Part shown: one piece after another, positions 59,109 to 64,000 of the stretch | How the letters are laid out: each line of letters opens with the position of its first letter | Numbering within the stretch: position 1 is the stretch's first letter | Source of the DNA: Rhodococcus maanshanensis NBRC 100610 | Lineage (GTDB): Bacteria > Actinomycetota > Actinomycetes > Mycobacteriales > Mycobacteriaceae | Reading direction: 5' to 3' | Assembly (NCBI RefSeq): GCF_001894865.1 | Contig: NZ_BCXA01000011.1 | Span: forward strand, 1 to 64,000 | DNA: 64,000 nucleotides | Program-made: the position numbers and the translations under genes | Notes under the pieces: generated by a model | Told to the model about the DNA's origin: nothing | Database searches by the model: none | The model's input: the letters and a program-made list of their open reading frames with translations, nothing else

Positions 59109-60398
59109 CTAGTGGAACTGGCCCTCTTCGGTGGAGCCCTTCAGCGCCGCGGTGGACGTGTTGGGGTCGACCGTGGTGGCGATGCTGTCGAAGTAGCCGG
59201 CGCCGACCTCACGCTGGTGCTTGATGGCGGTGAAGCCACGCTCCTCGGCGGCCTTGAACTCGCGCTCCTGCAGGTCGACGAAGGCGGTCATGCCCTCGCG
59301 GGCGTAGCCGTGCGCCAGGTCGAACATGCCGTAGTTGAGCGAGTGGAAGCCGGCGAGGGTGATGAACTGGAACTTGAAGCCCATCGCGCCGAGCTCCTTC
59401 TGGAACTTCGCGATGGTCGCGTCGTCCAGGTGCTGCTTCCAGTTGAAGGACGGGGAGCAGTTGTAGGCCAGCAGCTGGTCCGGGAACTCGCTGCGGACGG
59501 CCTCGGCGAACTGCTTGGCGACCTCGAGGTCCGGCACGCCGGTCTCCATCCAGATGAGGTCGGAGTACGGGGCGTAGGCCTTGGCACGCGCGATGCAGGG
59601 CTCGATGCCGTTCTTGATGCCGTAGAAGCCCTCGGCGGTGCGGGTGCCGTCGAGGAACGGGCGGTCACGCTCGTCCACATCGGAGGTGATGAGGGTGGCG
59701 GCCTCGGCGTCGGTGCGCGCGATGACGACGGTGGGGACGTCCGCGACGTCGGCCGCGAGACGCGCCGAGGTCAGGGTGCGGATGTGCTGCTGGGTCGGGA
59801 TGAGCACCTTGCCACCGAGGTGGCCGCACTTCTTCTCCGACGCGAGCTGGTCCTCCCAGTGCGAACCGGCGACGCCGGCCGCGATCATGGCCTTCTGCAG
59901 CTCGTAGACGTTCAGCGCGCCGCCGAAGCCGGCCTCGCCGTCCGCGACGATCGGGGCGAGCCAGTTCTCGACGGAGGTGTCGCCCTCGACCTTGGCGATC
60001 TCGTCGGCGCGCAGCAGCGCGTTGTTGATGCGACGGACGACCTGCGGCACCGAGTTGGCCGGGTAGAGGCTCTGGTCCGGGTAGGTGTGACCCGAGAGGT
60101 TCGCGTCACCGGCGACCTGCCAGCCGGAGAGGTAGATGGCCTTGAGGCCGGCGCGCACCTGCTGCACGGCCTGGTTGCCGGTGAGGGCACCGAGGGAGTT
60201 GATGTAGTCCTCGTTGTTCACGAGGTCCCACAGGATCTCGGAGCCACGGCGGGCGAGGGTGGCCTCCTCGACGACGGAGCCCTGGAGCTTGACGACCTGC
60301 TCGGCCGTGTAGTTACGGGTCAGTCCCTTCCAGCGGGGATTGGTGTCCCAATCCTGCTGGATCTCAGCTGCGGTCTTCGGGGTGCCGGTGGTCGACAT
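59109..60398 (-). CDS. aceA: Isocitrate lyase
   Basis: A 429-residue glyoxylate-shunt enzyme cleaving isocitrate to succinate and glyoxylate for growth on acetate and fatty acids. The active-site loop K189-K-C-G-H193 has the catalytic C191 at the same number as in M. tuberculosis Icl1, whose length is also near 428. GGAGCC precedes ATG 60398. The 444-nt upstream region carries a RamB-type palindrome and direct repeats, consistent with carbon-source control. Confidence 0.96.
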   Translation of the reverse strand: MSTTGTPKTAAEIQQDWDTNPRWKGLTRNYTAEQVVKLQGSVVEEATLARRGSEILWDLVNNEDYINSLGALTGNQAVQQVRAGLKAIYLSGWQVAGDANLSGHTYPDQSLYPANSVPQVVRRINNALLRADEIAKVEGDTSVENWLAPIVADGEAGFGGALNVYELQKAMIAAGVAGSHWEDQLASEKKCGHLGGKVLIPTQQHIRTLTSARLAADVADVPTVVIARTDAEAATLITSDVDERDRPFLDGTRTAEGFYGIKNGIEPCIARAKAYAPYSDLIWMETGVPDLEVAKQFAEAVRSEFPDQLLAYNCSPSFNWKQHLDDATIAKFQKELGAMGFKFQFITLAGFHSLNYGMFDLAHGYAREGMTAFVDLQEREFKAAEERGFTAIKHQREVGAGYFDSIATTVDPNTSTAALKGSTEEGQFH

Positions 60399-60557
60399 CG
60401 AGGCTCCACTCTCTTGTATCTGCTGGTCCGGTACGGATGTACTGCTTCACATCCTTGCCAGGCCCTTCGTATGTACTTAACGAGAGTGGCATACGCAAAA
60501 ACTGCCGTCTACCTGTTGCTAATGCCAATCTTGGCTAGGTTTTCAAACAGGGTTGCT

Positions 60558-60571
60558 AACTTTGCAAAGTT
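60558..60571. promoter_or_regulatory. RamB-type palindrome upstream of aceA
   Basis: AACTTTGCAAAGTT, a perfect 14-bp palindrome 160 bp before the aceA start. RamB of corynebacteria and mycobacteria, a known regulator of aceA/icl1, binds sites with the core TTTGCAAA. Confidence 0.65.
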
Positions 60572-60594
60572 CAGACCGGCCAAGCGAGCGCTTG

Positions 60595-60632
60595 GCTACC
60601 GGCAAGTAGCTTGGCGAGCTACCGGCAAGTAG
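60595..60632. repeat. 15-bp direct repeats upstream of aceA
   Basis: GCTACCGGCAAGTAG occurs exactly at 60595-60609 and 60618-60632 (start-to-start 23 bp, about two helical turns). GTAGCT-N5-AGCTAC is inverted across the junction. Likely tandem binding sites of an unidentified regulator. Confidence 0.5.
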
Positions 60633-60829
60633 GTTCCGACCTGCGGATTGTTCGCGACGCGCGAGCGGCGGCGGTCGCGCCGATTCGGCCGCCCGACCGA
60701 GGACCGCGCAGGCACCCGATCACGGTCGACCCGACCCGGCTGTGAGGGCAATCACGTCGCCCGAGGGTCACCGGCATGCTCGTTCACACCCATCGCGGCG
60801 AAGTCCGCGCCGCCTGCAACGCCGCCGGT

Positions 60830-60835
60830 TAGCGT
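60830..60835 (+). promoter_or_regulatory. -10 box TAGCGT, leaderless start of MBL-fold gene
   Basis: TAGCGT followed by 7 nt and ATG 60843. Confidence 0.45.
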
Positions 60836-60842
60836 TTCGGCC

Positions 60843-61757
60843 ATGAGACTGCGGCTCGGGCGCCCCGACATCAACCGGTACGCGGATCGATTCGACCTCA
60901 CCCCGGCACCCGACGGGCTCGCGGTCACGTTTCTCGGCGTCGCGAGCCTGCTCATCGACGACGGCTCGTCGGCGCTCATGACCGACGGGTTCTTCAGCCG
61001 TCCCGGCCTGGCTCGCGTTGCGCTGGGCAGGATCGCGCCCGACGCGGCGCGGATCGATGCGGCGCTGGCGCGGACCGCCGTCACCCGGCTCGAGGCGGTC
61101 ATCCCCGTGCACACCCATTTCGACCACGCGCTCGACTCCCCAGCGGTGGCCGAGAGGACGGGTGCCCGGCTGGTCGGCGGCGAGTCAACGGCCTGGATCG
61201 GGCGCGGCCACGGGCTGCCCGCCGACCGGATCGCGGTCGCGACCCCCGGCGCCGCGATGACGCTCGGCGCGTTCGAGGTGACGATGATCGAGTCGCACCA
61301 CTGCCCGCCGGACCGCTATCCCGGCCAGATCACCGCGCCCGTCGTCCCGCCGGTGAAGACCTCGGCGTATCGCTGCGGCGAGGCCTGGTCGATCATCGTC
61401 GGCCACCCGCCCTCCGGGAGGTCGCTGCTCGTGCAGGGCAGCGCCGGGTACGTCCCCGGCGCGCTGGCGGGCAGGCGGGCCGACGTGGCCTACCTCGGGG
61501 TGGGGCAGCTCGGCATCCAGCCCGAGCGGTATGTCGAGGAGTACTGGCGCGAGACCGTCCGCGAGGTGGGCGCCCGGCGCGCGGTGCTGATCCACTGGGA
61601 CGACTTCTTCCGGCCGCTCACGAAGCCACTGCGCGCGCTCCCCTACGCAGGCGACGACCTCGACCGCACGATGGCCGTGCTCACGCGACTGGCCGACGAG
61701 GACGGCGTGGCGCTGAGCTTCCCGACCGTCTTCGCCCGCGAGAACCCCTGGGCCTGA
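60843..61757 (+). CDS. Metallo-beta-lactamase-fold metal-dependent hydrolase
   Basis: A 304-residue MBL-fold protein with the metal motif H-T-H-F-D-H (VIPVHTHFDHALDS) and later metal ligands in ESHHCPP and IHWDDFF. It resembles the UlaG/NAPE-PLD-like group; substrate unknown. No signal peptide. It is divergent from aceA and converges on the crotonase gene. Confidence 0.83.
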   Translation: MRLRLGRPDINRYADRFDLTPAPDGLAVTFLGVASLLIDDGSSALMTDGFFSRPGLARVALGRIAPDAARIDAALARTAVTRLEAVIPVHTHFDHALDSPAVAERTGARLVGGESTAWIGRGHGLPADRIAVATPGAAMTLGAFEVTMIESHHCPPDRYPGQITAPVVPPVKTSAYRCGEAWSIIVGHPPSGRSLLVQGSAGYVPGALAGRRADVAYLGVGQLGIQPERYVEEYWRETVREVGARRAVLIHWDDFFRPLTKPLRALPYAGDDLDRTMAVLTRLADEDGVALSFPTVFARENPWA

Positions 61758-61778
61758 CCGCGGGTCACCGCTCAGTGG

Positions 61779-62495
61779 TCACCTTTGCGCGGTCACCGCC
61801 GCTTCCTGCGCCTCCAGGCTGGCCGACGGGGTACGGAGAGCGGCAACGGCGCCCGCGTACAGCGAGCTCTTGATCTCGCCGAGTGTGCGCCCGCGGGTGT
61901 GCACCAGGCCCTGTGCACGGCCGACCGCCTTGGCGAGCACGTCGTCCCCTGCCGCGACCTCGTCGACGAGTCCGTCGGCCAGCGCCTCGGTCCCGCCGTA
62001 TCGGCGACCGGTCGTCAGCGCGGCGTGCGCCGCCCGCGCAGGCAGCCGCGCGGTCAGCAATTCGAGCACCCCGGGCGTGTAGCTGATGCCGACCGTGATG
62101 CCGGGCAGGCAGAAGAACCCACGGTCGCCGCGCATCACCTGATGGTCGTGCGCGGTGGCCAGGATCGCTCCGCCGCCGAAGGTGTGGCCCGGCATCGCGG
62201 CGACGGTCGCCATCGGGAAGGTCAGCACGCGCGCGAAGAGCGCGTGCACGCGATCCATGTACGGGTTGAGCTGCCCCAGGTTCTGCGCGACCCAGACGGT
62301 GTCGAGGCCGGTGGAATAGAACTTCCCGACCGCGGTGGTCACCAGGGCGGCCGGCCCCTGACTCGCTTCGACCTCGTCGAGCAGCGCCTCGGTCTCGTCG
62401 AGCCATCGCGGATTGAACGCGTTCTCCTCGTCCCGTTCACCCTCGGTTCCGAGGTAGAGGACGAACACGTCTCCCGAGCGCTCCACGTAAGGCAT
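61779..62495 (-). CDS. Crotonase family enzyme, enoyl-CoA isomerase/hydratase-like
   Basis: A 238-residue crotonase. The oxyanion-hole segment is MPGHTFGGGAILA (about 101-113), and the substrate pocket region is FFCLPGITVGISYTPG. In ECI-type enzymes with this pattern a Glu is expected after LP; here it is G132, so isomerase activity by that residue is doubtful. Hydratase glutamates are not evident either. It probably handles an acyl-CoA, with the reaction uncertain. The downstream end lies 21 nt from the convergent MBL-fold gene. Confidence 0.75.
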   Translation of the reverse strand: MPYVERSGDVFVLYLGTEGERDEENAFNPRWLDETEALLDEVEASQGPAALVTTAVGKFYSTGLDTVWVAQNLGQLNPYMDRVHALFARVLTFPMATVAAMPGHTFGGGAILATAHDHQVMRGDRGFFCLPGITVGISYTPGVLELLTARLPARAAHAALTTGRRYGGTEALADGLVDEVAAGDDVLAKAVGRAQGLVHTRGRTLGEIKSSLYAGAVAALRTPSASLEAQEAAVTAQR

Positions 62496-62549
62496 GGCGA
62501 GACGATAGCGCCGGATGATCGCCTGCGCCGTTCGAGGCCCGAAGTGGGC

Positions 62550-63764
62550 TCATCCCGCCGCGTGAACACCTCGGGCGTCGGGCCGACTCAGCGCGGGCGG
62601 AGCCTGTGCAGACGCCGAGACCAGCACGACACCGACGACCGTGACGGCCGCGCTCACCGCGGCCGCGAGACCCGCTGTCACCGCTGAGCCGAGCGGCGCC
62701 AGCAGCGCGCCTGCGATCATGTAGCCGACCGGCATGCACACATTGGCGAGGGTCGCACCCAATCCCGCTACCCGTCCGAGCATCGCTTCGGGCACTCGCG
62801 TCGCCACGAGGACATCCGCCCAGACGCTGCCCAATCGGATCGCCGCGCCGACGAGCAGTGCCACCACGGCCATGACGGAGAACGGTGGATAGAGGCTCAG
62901 TGCCACGAGGCCGACGCAGATCGCCCCCTGCGCCAGCAACGCCGACTGCGCTGTGCGAGAGGGAATCCGCTTCCCGAGCAGGCTCGTGGCGACGATGCCA
63001 CCGAGCGCGAACAGCGCCATGATGTAACCCTGGGCGCCCGCGAACCATCGCTCGCTCGACCCCGCGTTGACGATCAGGAGCCAGGCAGGGACCGGTAGCG
63101 CCGTTTGTGCCGCGGACACCAGGATCACCGTCCGCAGCCAGTGGGTTTCCCTGAGGTACCGGAAGCCCTCACGCGTGTCGTGGACGAACCCCGTTGGTCG
63201 GTCGGCTCGCATCGGGCTCGGGGTGACCGCGCATGCGCACGTGGCACCGATGGCAACGGCCGCGACGAGCAGGAACGCCGACACCGTTGGTCCGGTGGCC
63301 GAGATCAGCAGCGCCGCCGCCGCGGGCGCAACCACTTGCACGGTGAGGCTCAGCGAATGCCAGACCGCCAGCCGATCGGCCCGATCGTCGCGCGGAACCG
63401 AAAGATAAACCGCAGTCGTCGCGGCCGGCTGCGACAGCCCACTGCACACGCCCAATGCGACCATGACGGGCAGAATGTGAAATCCACCGGCAAGCGCAGG
63501 AAGTATGGCGATCAGCGCACAACGACCGGCATAGGTCGAGAGAATGATCGCCCGTTTGTCGAGCCTGTCCGCCAACGTTCCTGCGACGATCCCCGCTCCG
63601 AGAATTCCGATGCATCGGGCACCGAATGCCAGCGAAAGGAGAGCCGCATCTCCCCCGGCCGATATGACCAGCCCAGCCGTTATCACCACGATGGCGGAAT
63701 CCGCGACGGGGCCGGCGAGGAGGAAGGCGAACCCAAGTCGGGCCCGGAGTTTTCCGTGGATCAT
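62550..63764 (-). CDS. MFS transporter
   Basis: A 404-residue major facilitator protein with about 11-12 hydrophobic segments and the family loop GTLADRLDKRA between spans 2 and 3 (motif A, G-x-x-x-D-R-x-x-x-R). It resembles the MFS_3/enterobactin-exporter group, suggesting efflux of a small molecule or macrolide-like compound. ATG 63764 overlaps the stop of the P450 gene by 4 nt, so the two are coupled and may handle the same compound. Confidence 0.83.
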   Translation of the reverse strand: MIHGKLRARLGFAFLLAGPVADSAIVVITAGLVISAGGDAALLSLAFGARCIGILGAGIVAGTLADRLDKRAIILSTYAGRCALIAILPALAGGFHILPVMVALGVCSGLSQPAATTAVYLSVPRDDRADRLAVWHSLSLTVQVVAPAAAALLISATGPTVSAFLLVAAVAIGATCACAVTPSPMRADRPTGFVHDTREGFRYLRETHWLRTVILVSAAQTALPVPAWLLIVNAGSSERWFAGAQGYIMALFALGGIVATSLLGKRIPSRTAQSALLAQGAICVGLVALSLYPPFSVMAVVALLVGAAIRLGSVWADVLVATRVPEAMLGRVAGLGATLANVCMPVGYMIAGALLAPLGSAVTAGLAAAVSAAVTVVGVVLVSASAQAPPALSRPDARGVHAAG

Positions 63765-64000
63765 GCGCCGACCGGGTCGTAGAACCTCATGGAGAAGCCC
63801 TCGGGGGTGAGCGTTCGGCGCTCGTTCACTTTCAGTTCGGCGCCCGACAGCTGAATTCGCATGGTGGAATTCCGCACGATCTCGCCCAAGACCGTCGACA
63901 GCTCCCGTTCCGCGAACTTCGCGCCAACACACCATCGCGGCCCACCGCCGAACGGTATGAACTCGCCGCGCTGCGGCGCCGCGTCGATCCACCGCTCGGG
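63761..64000 (-). CDS. Cytochrome P450, C-terminal part (5' end outside window)
   Basis: 79 residues of a P450 end the window. PERWIDAAPQRG precedes the heme-binding loop FIPFGGGPRWCVGAKFA, where the Cys is the heme thiolate; AKFAERELSTVLGEI is the L helix. The form P-F-G-G-G-x-R-x-C-x-G resembles CYP class I monooxygenases of the CYP51/CYP120-like or eukaryote-like type more than the usual actinobacterial F-G-x-G-x-H-x-C loop. Its stop overlaps the MFS start by 4 nt (63761-63764). Substrate cannot be judged. Confidence 0.85.
   Translation of the reverse strand, partial: PERWIDAAPQRGEFIPFGGGPRWCVGAKFAERELSTVLGEIVRNSTMRIQLSGAELKVNERRTLTPEGFSMRFYDPVGA

Larger units (their letters stand above)
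60399..60842. other. Divergent regulatory region, aceA / metallohydrolase
   Basis: 444 nt without a gene. The aceA-proximal half is AT-richer than the surroundings and carries the RamB-type palindrome and 15-bp direct repeats listed separately. The other half has the leaderless -10 box of the metallo-beta-lactamase-fold gene. No small ORF with a ribosome site was seen. Confidence 0.6.

Overview
The window is GC-rich, densely coded actinobacterial DNA. Gene content and order point to a mycolic-acid-containing member of the Corynebacteriales, most likely Rhodococcus or a close relative. Supporting signs are an HbhA/HTH/DUF445/DUF2516 block, murB beside an LdtMt5-like L,D-transpeptidase, aceA beside fadB2, an ESX (type VII) substrate/EspG pair, a WhiB protein, and three glycoside hydrolases that resemble rhodococcal endoglycoceramidases. 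The genus is inferred; no rRNA or tRNA gene was seen.

Layout. 1-0.8 kb: 3' end of a secreted Ig-like repeat protein. 0.9-1.2 kb: whiB-like gene. 1.3-7.7 kb (minus): ROK regulator followed by a complete peptide-type ABC importer, preceded by a possible Cys-ending leader peptide. 8.1-11.4 kb (plus): TauD/AtsK-like dioxygenase overlapping an arylsulfatase; with the divergent importer this looks like a sulfate-ester scavenging unit. 11.5-13.3 kb: SDR and DUF2804. 13.3-15.8 kb (minus): ESX substrate, EspG and a small unknown gene, joined by 4-bp overlaps. 16-19 kb: methyltransferase, DapA paralogue and divergent LysR. 18.8-36 kb: core block whose order recalls M. tuberculosis Rv0472c-Rv0484c (L,D-transpeptidase, murB, three DUF2505 genes, DUF2993, deoC, DUF2516, hbhA, HTH, DUF445, TetR), with extra genes inside it (acyl-CoA dehydrogenase, purU, hydrolase, AurF-like oxygenase).

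36-58 kb is an accessory stretch separating that block from fadB2-aceA (58-60.4 kb), which would be its neighbour in M. tuberculosis. It carries three endoglycoceramidase-like GH5 enzymes, a 25-residue hydrophobic peptide gene, three secreted proteins (one Ig-like), a Baeyer-Villiger monooxygenase with two TetR genes, PPK2, small membrane proteins, a PfpI-like protein without its cysteine, a YeiH-type exporter with LysR, an FAD oxidoreductase, an alcohol dehydrogenase, and a MetE homologue that has lost three of its four zinc ligands. A metE fragment lies between the two tandem GH5 genes, so a GH5-terminator-metE unit was probably duplicated. After aceA come a metallo-beta-lactamase-fold protein, a crotonase, an MFS transporter and the 3' end of a cytochrome P450.

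Regulation visible in the sequence: many genes have a TANNNT box 6-8 nt before the start codon, suggesting leaderless transcripts; most secreted-protein genes end in strong individual terminators; palindromes sit at several promoters, including a RamB-type palindrome upstream of aceA. All homology statements are from recognition of motifs and family features by eye; no database search was run.
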